Origin: Rhyacophila brunnea
Lineage: Eukaryota > Arthropoda > Insecta > Trichoptera > Rhyacophilidae
NCBI GenBank assembly: GCA_022495005.1
Contig: JAGYXB010000508.1
Span: forward strand, 310,001 to 374,000
Direction of reading: 5' to 3'
DNA length: 64,000 nucleotides
Below, in pieces: positions 1 to 11,494 of this stretch (position 1 is the stretch's first letter; each line of letters starts with the position of its first letter). Under the pieces are notes generated by a model. That model ran no database searches, had not been told where the DNA came from, and was given only the letters and a program-made list of their open reading frames with translations. A program made the translations under genes and the position numbers.

Positions 1-1139
1 CACGTCGCGTACTATCACGTGACGTTACGATAAGCTGCCTTATACAGGAAAAAATGTGTAACGTCGTTTTTCTTGGTTTTTTAAATGTTATCAGACTGAT
101 GCTCCCATCCAGTAGCACATTTTGAACCTTTAAACTAAACGAACATTATCAATTAGAAAAATCTGCGCAAATCAGCAGAACAACAATGAGTTGACCTAAC
201 GTTGTACCGCACTGCATCGATATCTGCATGACTCAATGAATGTTTTTTATCATTTTATACATGCCTACACATTTTCGACTCATGTCAAAATCGCGCGTTT
301 TCTATAATAATATTGCCTATTATCTATAGTCTGCATGTTGAGTTCTGTTCAAAATATTATCTATGGATGTAATATCGCAAGTAATTTTAACATACGCACA
401 CGTAGAAACTGTTAAAATTAGTATGAATAATAAACAATAATTCAAAATACTAATACATTGGAGTTGGCACTCTCCATCATAGAATTTACAGGGATGGTGA
501 TCGTTAAAATATTCTGCAAAATGACGAAACCATAGACTAAATTTGTCGCCATGACTGCGTGACATTACGCGTCGTGCATCTCAATATAATCACAACTTTA
601 GGTACACATATACACTCGTATTATTGTCCCAAACGTCGTCACAACGCTGTCGTGATTCCTTCAGTTGATATTGCTAAAAATTATTATTTGATCAATTATT
701 TGTAACATACGTTATAATTTACATTATAAATAAATTGATCGAAATATATTTTGGATTATTTATAATAAAACAGACTTTTCTTATATTTTAATATTTGAAC
801 TGTCAACATTGTATCTTGGACATTAACGCGTTACTGACTGTATTCAAGTAGTTACCATATTTTTTTTCGAATTTCTAATATTATCTCTTTATACATAGTG
901 CATAAAATCAGATTGACATAAATATAAAGCCGAGTTAATGTTAACATGAATGATCACGCATATACCTACTCGTATATGGCGCTTTAGTATCAAGCTTTGG
1001 TCTGCACTATAGCCGTTGCAAGAAGTCCTTAGCCATAGTCGCCGAGTCGAATCTAGAAAATAATGTATTTTTTACTCCAGACTGTCCGAATAGAACTTCT
1101 TGTCACTAAAGATAAATGACGGCAGAGGAAGTCATGATT
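1..1139. other. AT-rich non-coding stretch
   Basis: No gene, RNA or transposon end is recognisable. The short open frames here have AT-driven composition and no recognisable domain. Confidence 0.5.
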
Positions 1140-1267
1140 CTCTTTTTATTTTCTAAACTCTTTCTTTAACCACCGAGATGCATGGTAGTCCCGTGCAGCT
1201 TCGTTTCGGCACAAGGAAGGAAGGAAGGTGGCCGTGTACAAATCGCGGCTACATAATATACACGACT
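1140..1267 (+). repeat. Remnant of an R1-clade LINE 3' UTR
   Basis: This stretch resembles the 3' untranslated region of the R1-clade retrotransposon at 42423-44925. Shared blocks in the same order are GCATGGT, AGTCCCGTGC, GCTTCGTTTCGG (against GCTCCGTCTCGG), GGCCGTG and a CGCGGCTACATAATATACACGAC block against the CACGGTTGTGCATATATGACG block. No coding part accompanies it, as expected for a strongly 5'-truncated LINE insertion. A GGAA microsatellite lies inside it at about 1213-1227. Confidence 0.6.
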
Positions 1268-1377
1268 GGTAAAGATGGAATGACTCAAAGATTTTTATTT
1301 TGTTTTTAGAATTATTAATAACCATGTCCTTGCTTTTTCGTACAAGGTGGTTGTTAGTAATTTGAACAATCACAAAC

Positions 1378-1500
1378 ACCCAGGCTTTGAGAAAAACACA
1401 TAAATATCGTGTTCTGACTGGGAATTGAACCCAGACCTCTCTGATGGAAGGCAAGCACCTTACGCACTGTACCACGAGAGCCGCCATTGGCCAACTCAAA
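1378..1500 (-). repeat. tRNA-derived SINE, family B, copy 1
   Basis: On the minus strand the segment reads as a tRNA-like head: an A-box-like stretch (GTGGTACAGTGCGTAAGG), an anticodon-loop-like CTTCCAT that recalls tRNA-Gly(TCC), and a B box GGTTCAATTCC closed by CTGGG/CCCAG. It is followed by a non-tRNA body that matches a second copy at 31360-31470 (AATCACAAACACCCA against GATCACATAAACACCCA). The acceptor stem does not pair, so this is a SINE and not a working tRNA gene. Confidence 0.65.
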
Positions 1501-3919
1501 GCATTGTCCGAATAGATTATAAGTAAGATTTAACAAAATAATATAAGTACCAAAATCCTTGTCAAAAAGAATGAATTAAATCAGATATCCTTACCTAACC
1601 TATTTAATATTAAATTTAATAAATTAAAATCAATCTTAAAATTAGATAGGTACATGAAAATATAATTAACAAATCGCAAAACCTACCTATATTATATATT
1701 ATTATGATAAAAAATGAGGAGAGGCTTTGTTCATGATTAGAAGAGTCGAAAATTAAATTTAATATCTCTAAAAAATATGCACGAAATTAATATTCTGTTT
1801 TTTTTTATTAAACGTAAGTAGGTTCTTCAAGTACGTAGTTAATCATTTTTATCTGGGAACGCGAGGCCGTACAATTTAATTAACTGAAATTCGTATAAAA
1901 TATCTGATACCTTCCTCCTGCTAAGACGGTATTATTTGTGTGTTTCAGAAAATATGTTTCTGAGTTTTAAAAAAATCCAATAATATATACTAAAATGACA
2001 GGAGACAACATTTTCCAACGCTGGTTGAAGCACAAGAGCTTTTGATTCCCAATAATTATGAACCGGAGAACTTAAGAGCTTTTACATTTTGACAATCAAT
2101 GGTAAAGCTTGTGGTTTAGCATTTCAAGGCTTGGCAGATTTCAAAAAGTTTTTTTAGTATTTTTAACTAAGCCCGATGTTCGAGATACTGTGTATTATAA
2201 ATAATACACAGTATTGTATTAAGTATATTATTTTCACGTAATAGTCGTAATATAATATCAAAAGATAAAAACAGAAAATAAGAATTCAACGACAATTATT
2301 TTGAGACCAGTAAAGCTTCGTAAATTTAATTATAAATATTATTCAACCGTTGTACTGAGTTGGTAGTGCTTAGTATTATTAGAAGTTGGCGGAGTGAAAT
2401 CGTAATAATGGCATGGATTTAATTCAAATTACTTTTAGATACAGAGCATGTTTGTTTGTGAATTTATTTTTTATACCATTATTAATATAACCTAAAGTAT
2501 ATAAGTGAAAATATGTTATGTGGTATTATTAATTCAAGATTTTATATGACGTTGATATTAAAGGTAAACGCATTTTTGGGCTACAATGTTCATGGAATGA
2601 AAAATTGCCACTTATTATTTCTTATTCTTATAATTTCCGTATAGATATCTTTGCCGTGTAGGCAGCGTTAAGATATTATTGATTCGACAGACATACAAAA
2701 CGTAACTTACCCTCAGGTTTATATTTGATATAAGGCTAAAGGGGCTCTAGTCCGTTTCCCCCAAATTGGCGAGGTTGAAAATATTACAACAAATTAAGTA
2801 CACATATTAAAATATTCGTCAACGTCTATCATTTTAACTTTCTCTGGTATCAATAGAGTATCAATGGTACATTTACATGATTTAGATTGTACCTATTCGT
2901 ATGTGAAAGTATACTCTTTTTTGTCCGGTGGTTGTTTGTCCCAACTAGCTAGACATTTGAAACTTTTAGAATATATCAGAACACGATGCCAATGCATTCT
3001 TTTTATACTTTTAGCCATCTTTAAGCAGAATTCAATTCATTTTTAGTTAATTCTGTGTCGCATGGAAAGTTATTTCAAAAAAATCCGTAAAAAGTAAAAG
3101 ACTATTATTGGTTGCTAAGGCGGTGGTCCTAGCAACTAAATAATTAATATATACTTGCGTAACTATGGAAATCAAAATGAAATGTCAAAATGTCATTTTA
3201 GTATTATATATTTGCCTGTTTGTTTGTTTTTTATTTACTTCATATCAAGTACAAGTTTGAGCATATTGAGCATAAAAATTCAACTGAAAATTTAAAAACG
3301 TTGTATATAAAAAGTTCTTTTTATCTTGTAATTATTATTAATTATGTTGTTGCTCTCCTAATTGATATTACCAATGTCAGGTTAGTTCTACACTTTGGGA
3401 GAATAAACATGTGATTATCCCGATATGTCATATGGCTATGAGAGGCACATAATGTCAATATTTTCACTCTTCTCAGAGACTTTCGTGAAAATATAATAAT
3501 GTGTATTGTTTCTATCCATTATCATTTTCAATTTATTATTTGAATCATTTAACGTACCGTTTTGTCATTAAAAATAGTAAAACCGAGAGCAAATTTCTTA
3601 TTAAATATATTAAGTGCACCTCATACCTGTACAAAGTCTTGTTAAGGTCGTGCATTGTTCGGCATGCATGTGACACTTACGCGACGTAAAAAGTAATGAT
3701 CCGCTTATTCGTTTCTGGAGCTTAAAGCTTCTCCACTTTTTTCTTTCAGATATAAAAGGAAGAATACGTTAGCTTTTTACACTTGAATATGCTTAAGAGA
3801 AGAATTTGTAGATAACTTAATAATTAAAAAAATATATTACACATACCTACATATACTTCAAAATTTAAAAAAAATAGTTTTTATATAGTCGTTATTACTG
3901 TATAATATTATTATCACCA
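1501..3919. other. AT-rich non-coding stretch
   Basis: No coding region is supported. It holds a perfect hairpin (2185-2214, separate entry) and a small GC-richer hairpin at 3111-3136, where GTTGCTAAGG faces TCCTAGCAAC across a 6-base loop. The latter looks like a MITE tip or a fold-back relic. Confidence 0.4.
2185..2214. repeat. Perfect 14-bp inverted repeat with 2-nt loop
   Basis: ATACTGTGTATTAT is followed by AA and then by its exact reverse complement. At 30 bases it is longer than most chance palindromes, although the arms are AT-rich. No promoter, gene or T-run beside it suggests a function. Confidence 0.8.
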
Positions 3920-4330
3920 TTATCATGATCGAAACTACAACCCACTGTGGGTCTTGGCCACCTCCAGAAAATGTCTTCATTCTCTTCGATCTGACTCAAA
4001 CTCCCTTCACCGCATTAGCTTCAGGGATATTGTGTCTCTTTTTACACAGTAAAACCACGCAGTCTAAGTTTCTCTTGCCTTATTTAACCTTATTCTCTAT
4101 TGGAGAGAATCCTCTTTGGTGATTGGGTATATTTTATTCGTGAGAGATGCCGGTCCAGCGGAGTCTCCCCACATTCACAAGAAATGACGAGAGAATTATC
4201 ATACAACGGTTATAATTCGTGGTTATACCTTCCTCGCCACGTGCCATTTTCCTATACAGGCTCCGTTAAAGGGTCTTTTCAGTATCTACCTTTCAAAGAT
4301 GTGCAGTATTTTGTTGTATGATTATTGTAG
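3920..4330 (-). pseudogene. Probable LINE 3' tail remnant
   Basis: The block is less AT-rich than its surroundings. Read on the minus strand it gives a stretch like DIFWRWPRPTVG before a 3' end that runs into ATGATAATGGTGATAATAAT, an organisation typical of insect LINE tails ending in short ATG/GAT-type repeats. No reverse transcriptase motif is left. The plus-strand open frames over 3925-4321 are most likely shadows of it. The family is not certain. Confidence 0.35.
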
Positions 4331-4722
4331 ATAGTTTTTATAATAAATCAAATTGGGTGCATACACTAAAATTTATACGTAAGTACATATTTTTGCGATT
4401 TCTTTATAGATACTTACCTACCTACCTATCAATTTCAAACAAAAAAATCTTTAACAAACCCATATCATAGATTAACAAAGATGGAGAATTCGCAATTCTC
4501 AGTCGGATCAAATCTTGTATCAAGATGATAATTATTAGAAAAAACTGTCAAATTTACTTGGGCAATATTCATCATGGGCCCTCATCTATGACGATGACCA
4601 CTTTGAAATAGATTTATATTTATTACAGGTTTAAAATTTATTTTAGTATTTATTTATTAACTAATATTCTGAAATTGTGGCGTTGGTTCAATGAGCAACA
4701 ATCAATGTTTTTCTTTCAAGAA

Positions 4723-4911
4723 AATCAGCGTTTACTTGTGGTTCATGATAATTTATAAAATGGTTTATTACATTTATAGGTCTGATATTGTTTCTATGAA
4801 ACAAGTACCTGCTCGAAGTATTTGAAAAATATCACCACGTGAGATAAACACGTGTCGTAGAAACAATATATATATGCGGTGAACACCAAGTGATAACCCA
4901 TTTTATAAAAA
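4723..4911. repeat. Short inverted-repeat element, copy 1
   Basis: The ends are imperfect inverted repeats: ATAATTTATAAAATGG near the left end faces CCCATTTTATAAA at the right. The right arm (4838-4911, containing ACACGTGTCGTAGAAACAAT and ACCAAGTGATAACCC) matches both arms of a larger copy at 52445-53230. It is a small non-autonomous element of unknown superfamily, and no target duplication could be assigned. Confidence 0.5.
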
Positions 4912-6130
4912 AAGTGTTTTTAATATTTTAATATTATGTATAACTTAATATAAGGTTTGGCTGTTGAATCAAAAATGAATATTATGTAATTTATAAAATA
5001 ATATATTCAAAAAATGACAATAATTTAATTTTGTTTGCTTCGAATGTTTGCCACGTTAATTTAATTATTTTTAATTTCAGATTAGAATAATATGCTTTAA
5101 TGCTCAGTATTTATTTGGTATTCGTTTATTAAAATTCATAATAATACTAATAGCATACCTACGACAAAATACTTGATTGATTTTTTTGTTCCTGATTTTT
5201 TTTTAATAAAAGATTTGTTTAGGTACTTACTGTAACTAACAGAGATGATAAACATTCTTGAACAAACTTCACGTGAATGAATCACAATTTGTTAAATCTG
5301 TCAACTAGTATAATGACCTCCTGTTAGGTAAGACATGTTTATTTTTTATAGGGTAACCAGTCTTTATCTATTTGTTGTTATAATCTTTGAATAATAATCA
5401 GTATATAATCAGCTTGCTGTTGTGATCATTAATTTATGTTAACGTCTCGTAATTTTCTAATAAAAAATCGGTGAATATTATTATAACAAATGATAAAAAA
5501 TATATTTTGTTAACCCCTCACAAAAACCTAAATGCAAATTCCACATGTTAAGCCAACCGTATTTTAAGGAAATATTAACATTGGATTAAAATAATTTCCT
5601 TACTTAAAGTAACCGATGTGGGTTGACACAACGTAATATGTTATTACTCGTATTTTATTTTCATGGAAATGAAACCTGTCACCAAAAAATATCTTCCGAA
5701 GGTTGGTATATAATAATATTATAATTTATCTTTAGCAGTATGTACTGTTGTCTACCACAGCATTTTAAATAATGCATAACATTATAATTATATAATTTAT
5801 AAATACTCTTTATAAACTACGTGATATCTTGTACCAAAACTTACTTATATTTTCCTCTGCAACAAATTACATATTTTTATCTAAAAGAGTGAATTTTAAA
5901 TAATACATATATAATAATTATATAAGTATGTGCTCTTTTAAATAGGTAGTCACATTTTGTACGGATTTGGCGTCGAACAGCTAAATTGTATTTTTTCTCA
6001 CAAAAATAAAACCGTCGTCAATAGCGTGCGGTGACTTTTGCATGTAGGGATTCTATTAAAAAACACACGTATCTTCTATTTGCTACGTTGATATCTTCAT
6101 ATTAATATATATATTTTTTTTAACTAATAA
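4912..6130. other. AT-rich non-coding stretch
   Basis: Nothing recognisable on either strand. Confidence 0.4.
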
Positions 6131-6455
6131 TTGAACTTTGACTGGCAGCCGTTAGAGTAATATGGCATATGTGTATAATCGAAGTAGTAGGACTACGATA
6201 TTCTAATCTAAAAAAATACTAAATATATAAAATATGTAGATTCTTTCGAAAAACTATAATTAAATTGAATTTACCATACTTTTTAACCAATTGAATCTTA
6301 ACGACCAGCCGTTGGAGTAATATGGTGTATGTGTATATAGTATTGCGAAGTAGTAGCTCCACGATATTCTAAAAAAAAAAACTAGTTTAATATTATAAAA
6401 AAAAAGATTCTTTAGAGAAACTATTATTCAATTAAATTTACCATAATATAATATC
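6131..6455. repeat. Tandem duplication, two ~160-bp units
   Basis: Unit 1 (6131-6290) and unit 2 (6291-6455) share the same ordered blocks: CAGCCGTTRGAGTAATATGG, ATGTGTATA, CGAAGTAGTAG, CTACGATATTCTAA or CCACGATATTCTAA, GATTCTTT and AATTTACCATA. Differences are mostly substitutions and A-run length changes, so the duplication is not very recent. No open frame spans it. Confidence 0.75.
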
Positions 6456-8321
6456 AACACTAGTGGCATCCTCATAAATAGTCGATTTATTTATTACTAT
6501 ATAACAATATTACGTATCTATTATATCCCTATTTATAACCTAAGTATTTTGTTGTTTTATACTCGTTTTGTAGGTAAAGTAAGGAAATATTAATTATAAA
6601 TTATGAGAAAATAAATTTCATGTAACATACAATATTTCACAGAGAAAAAAAAAACTAAAATTTCAGAAAGTACCTAGTCAAAGTTGTAAATATTATATTT
6701 TATTACTTACTGTTCATAATTATGATTATGATGATTTATATTATGATGACTATAATTATGTTCATCGAATATGGCATATAATATATATATATATCCGCTT
6801 AAAACGGAAATTAGTTTCAAATGTTTTTATGATTATTCGTAGTTTTGTAATGCGATCAAATAAATAAAAACATCGACCACTAAATTAGTAATAATATGAT
6901 TCATTTTACGTAAAAAATTATCGATACTTCTTATGACATAATTTTTATTTCCTTTAGCGTGACCCGTAAGGTCAAACTTTATCATATTAGATTCATAAAA
7001 ATGCCCGAAAGTAATATACTAAGCCATTAACGAATTATTTGTGTTTTTATGTGAGAATTGCCCACGATATTGGACTTTTATACAAAACTACCGGAGCAGA
7101 AATTGTAACTACCTCGTCCATAAGTGGGTTACCTTTAATATTTTTACGGGTTTTGTATTATTATTTACGTTTAAATATTTAATAGGTATGAACATAAAAA
7201 TAAACTTTTTATTGCATTGATTTTATACATATTTAGTATTTGCCTAAATTATAAGTAAATAAAATATATGAAAAAAATCTTTAAATATTCTAACAATTTC
7301 ATAAATTTAGTCTTTAGGTTTTAGTCAACGCCCTCTATAGTCAGGTCGTGACATGAAACTGTCAACATTGATGGTAGTGCTAGTTATTGTTCATACGTCT
7401 AATGCAATAGATAATGATGATTATTGCATATTAAAATAAATAGTAATGAACTATAATGTATTTAAGTTTTGTACTATCCCATTTGAGTCGTTTTTTTGTG
7501 ACCCGCACTATACGTACTTACCAATGGTAAATTCACACTGTCAACGAATACAGTTGATGGTGAGTGCGCATTGTATAATGTCGCATGACCATTTTCCATA
7601 TACACTCCTTCGAAAAATGGTCCGGCGATAATATTCGTCGCGCAACTTTGTATCGCGCGATAGTATTCGCTGCATGTGAAACGAAGGTTACTCTGTACCG
7701 GTTAATACATTAAATCGAAGCCATGAATAGTTTGACACGTGTCGTAACAGGCAAATGTTTTAATTGCATATTAGCAATATTTCATTTAATATAAATGTAA
7801 TCAATTATTAACTGAATATAAATGAATAGGTATTTAATATACGCGCCTACTTGTGTATATAGTATATTATTTTATTCTATCTCTCATTTCCTTAGATTGC
7901 TCTTAACTACATCTCAACAAGCCGTCAAGTACATACGAGTATATACAATTATTAATTACGTACTATAATATACTATATTATTATCTCCCATCCCTGGAGA
8001 AATGTTCTTGGCTTGCACCACATATTAAACAAAGCAAAAATATCTAAAATATAATCATATAATTATATACCTACTTATTAAGATTTTTTTGAACTTATAT
8101 GTGTAGGTTTTCTACACATACATTATTAATAAATTAATTTGTAAAAACGCCTAAACGGCTATTTTATAGTCGCATATGACGACTATACTAAAAAAAATTT
8201 ATTAAGTTATTATTTAGTTAGGTATATATTATGTAAAATAATATGTATGTCCTAAGTGCTTATATTACCTAATACAATGGTGATCAATAGAGCATCGTTA
8301 TTAGCATATTATATTCTCTGC
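6456..8321. other. AT-rich non-coding stretch
   Basis: No gene is supported. It includes a short TA run near 6779-6795 and a 25-base segment (TTTAAGTTTTGTACTATCCC and following, 7461-7485) that recurs with one mismatch at about 46515-46539, so at least part of this stretch is repetitive. Confidence 0.4.
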
Positions 8322-8900
8322 TCGATAGATAACTTTCCAAGCTGATTCCATGTCTCTCGATCACGTGCGTTGAGTTTCTACGTATTTCTGGAGCAATTAG
8401 CCATTTCATCTTTAGTGGCCTCCAGGTATTATATTATACATATGTATAGAATTCTACAGTGACACCATGAGCGATTCGTATATTATGTACTGGATCATTC
8501 GCTACAATACATGTTTCAGTGCTAACAAGCAATATTAATACAATTGGGAATCGCTTTTGCCGTTACTGTAGAATGATTTACATATACCTTCGGACGTTGT
8601 TTACCCATATGTACCTACTACTGAATGACTAGATTTGACCATCGAATGTCTCTTATTCAAACTACGATCCTGGCAATTTCCACGCTATTACATCGCACAC
8701 CCTTGTTTGTTCCCTTATCCAATTATTTCGTTGTTTGTCTTTTATGACCTTCCCTTACCACGCTGTGCTATTCTAAGTTTCAGGACCTCTCTTTTACTGA
8801 GGGTCTATGTTTTACATATTGTACATGTGATTACGAGAAATGAATACTGGTTGAACACTTTACGTTTTAGGCACAAACGAACAACGGCTGATAAGTACAT
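8322..8900 (-). pseudogene. Decayed RTE-type LINE, C-terminal region
   Basis: On the minus strand the 8640-8895 block retains scattered similarity to the end of RTE-type reverse transcriptase proteins, including a KRGPE..NSTAW..GK string followed by NNWIREQTRVCDVI. This corresponds to the family's conserved RDRIRNEEIRRRTKVTDVI-like stretch after the palm and thumb domains. A second block at 8322-8425 reads ARDRETWNQLGK, like LINE C-termini. Stops and frameshifts are frequent. A small MITE (8451-8574) separates the two blocks. Confidence 0.6.
8451..8574. mobile_element. Small MITE, 124 bp
   Basis: The ends are imperfect inverted repeats of about 28 bp: ATTCTACAGTGACACC at the left and, read as reverse complement, ATTCTACAGTAACGGC at the right, both followed by a GCGATTC block. 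It lies between two pieces of an RTE tail, which fits an insertion. The target duplication is unclear and the superfamily unresolved. Confidence 0.5.
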
Positions 8901-8949
8901 CAAAGAGTCTAATTACATGACAAGTAGGTATATACTAGACATTATATAA

Positions 8950-10287
8950 CAAAAATAGTTTATATATCTGTTACTCATGATGAAACGTATTAAGTATTAA
9001 CTTTTTATAACAATGTTGTACCTACCTTCTTAGTATTATACTATTATGTACTGTAGGTTTTAATGGATTGAAAATGTTACCTGGACAAAAAGGTAAAAAC
9101 GGTTTATTTATTTAACTTTCTTCCATTTAATTGTAGGTATTGCTTTGTTCTATGAAAGGTATTTTTTCACAAAAATCAATACAATATATTTTTCTATGAA
9201 TAGCGCTTAAAAAGGTTTCTTGTTCGTGACGAGAGTATTTGAAGCGATACTGTTTCGTAAATATTGTTTTTGTCCTACTCTCGAGACACTCCCAGGTTTT
9301 TCTGTTTACTTCTAGCTTTTCAGCGAGAACCCCCGCTATGCCAATACAAGGGTTTTTATCTCTATGGGGTTAGTTTATCAACCCCCTCCGCATAAGTTTC
9401 TGTTCACAAGACAGACAGCAAAAACCACTAAATCTATTGTCAGTTCGTTTCATTACGAAATAGCAAATGTCTACACAGTATCAAGTTTAATGATTTTAGT
9501 TAGATCAAATATACAAAGCCAAATCAGTATTATTTCGATTGGTTACTATAATTATTTATCTACCATTTGCCGATATTTGTAATTAGTAAACAATATCTAT
9601 AAAATACCTTCATATTAATAATGGATTATTTTATTGAATAAATTTATTAGGGTAGGAAAAAAAGTCAATGTGTATTATTTTTTTTTAAAGGATTATCTTT
9701 AAAAATCTTGAAACACTAAGGGAAAGATTTTCAAAAATACATTTTCAAATAAAAAATTGATGGAGAAATAAATTTACGAATTTTTTACCCAAAACCGAAT
9801 ACCAAATTCGAACCGAGGTCCAGGATGATGGCCTGAAAGCTAACTTTTTATAAAACGTTTATCAAAAGTAGTATTAAATATAGAAAAAAGTTATAATAAT
9901 AAAGAATACATGTAACTAATCTAAGACATGGTGGCATTACACTTGTATTTCTCCGCCCATTTTTTCCTCAACATTTCAGTCTCCATTCTGAAGAAAAAAA
10001 TACTCTCTTTTCCCTCAAATTATTATTTTGAGAATACTCTCTGCAATGATTCAGAAAAAAACTGAAGAAAGAAGGAGAAATTAATACACGGTGACAACCC
10101 AAAAACCAAATCAGTGACGAAGCAGCAAATATTGGGTACCTATGCAAAAATCATGAAAAGACGTCTTTCTATATTTCTAAAAATAAAATGCAATGATTTT
10201 TCCTGATATGTTACTAATTATTCTTTCTCTCGCTTTCATATTACGGATTCATGTTATTTAGAAATTTGGGTGCAAATATTATACTAT
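8950..10287. other. AT-rich non-coding stretch
   Basis: No gene is supported. At about 9795-9845 the minus strand contains CTCGGTTCGAATTTGG, a B-box-like string that could be a worn tRNA-derived repeat. Confidence 0.35.
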
Positions 10288-10440
10288 GATCCCGACCATG
10301 TCCAATCCTAATAAGATCATATGTGCCTCCACAGAGTAGAGGTTTGTATTAACAGATTTTGTTTTTTACGAGAAATGGATATCAGGCACTTGCTCAACCT
10401 ATTAGTCCATACCCTGACAGACACAAATTGAAAAACAATA
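10288..10440 (-). repeat. SINE family A, copy 1 (body only)
   Basis: Read on the minus strand this matches the bodies of the copies at 34705, 52625 and 60498. Shared strings are TAGGTTGAGCAAGTG, ATATCCATTTCTCGTAAAA, CTGTTAATACAAACCTC, and TGATCTTATTAGGATTGGAC before the tail. The tRNA-like head is missing, so the copy is 5'-truncated. Confidence 0.8.
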
Positions 10441-11277
10441 TATTATGTGTACTATGATTGGTATTTAAAAATAAAATGTTCACATCGAAACAAAATGAAA
10501 TTCATTCAATTTTTTTAAGAACTCATTAAAATGAGCCTCTCTCTGGAAAATTAGCATTATCATGAAATCGTCATTTTTATATAATAGCGATAAAAAATGA
10601 CAAGGTATATTAAATACCACCTGAGACGTAGGTACTGTGCGTAATCACTCTAATACTTAAAGCGGCATCTGTTGTCGGGATTAATTAATATAAGTGAAAT
10701 ACAATACAAAGATTTTTGATATGTTGATTTGATATGATATATTTTGAAATAGCACAGACTTTTTTGTGTAAACCTGACCTAAGTAAACACCCACTGAAAA
10801 CTTTTTATTTAATTTATTACAACTATCCATATATTCTATACTATAAAGTAGATTCGCTTATATACGATGATACGTCGTAGAAATGATAAGATATCCTAGC
10901 ATACATACTGAGTTTATTTCAAATAAAAAAGTAACTTATGTTTCTCTTTCGTCTACGGCCTATGTTGCTTTTTTGCTTTTGTCATTTTTTATATAAACTA
11001 AAGCATCGCAAAAATGTAGTCGTGCGTTGTTTTGTTTGGGACGAAAAAATGTGTATGCGGTTGAAATATGAAAACTACTGGAACCGAAGGGAATTGTGAG
11101 ATGCATATAAACACGGTATTATTATTTCAGAGTATTTTCAGTCTGAAATAATTGAATCATGGATTCACTCAATTCACTGCACAGTGAGAAATAACTCATT
11201 CATTTAATGATGATTTATTTCCAACAAACAGCAACTTTGGTTTATATTGGTCATTATTGGCTAACGTAATTATATCT
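10441..11277. other. AT-rich non-coding stretch
   Basis: Nothing recognisable. Confidence 0.4.
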
Positions 11278-11486
11278 TCATCATCATCACCAGCCGGGTC
11301 GATTCACTGCTGGAGGAATACCTCCCTTTAATACCTCCACTCTTCTTGTCTATACAGAGGATTTTATGGCGTCCCTGTGGATGTTTAGTGCCCCTTGGGT
11401 AGCATTGTATGACAGCATTAATTTGTCCACTCACCGAGCGTCATTCCAGGCCATTGTCAATCCACCTCATTAGCGGACTCTATTAC

Positions 11487-11494
11487 ATCGCGAA
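11487..11494. repeat. hAT target-site duplication, left
   Basis: ATCGCGAA directly precedes the element and is repeated exactly at 14349-14356 directly after it. Eight bases is the hAT standard. Confidence 0.95.

Noticed and set aside
6779..6795. TA microsatellite as a notable repeat
   Set aside because: Short simple runs of this kind are ordinary in DNA this AT-rich.
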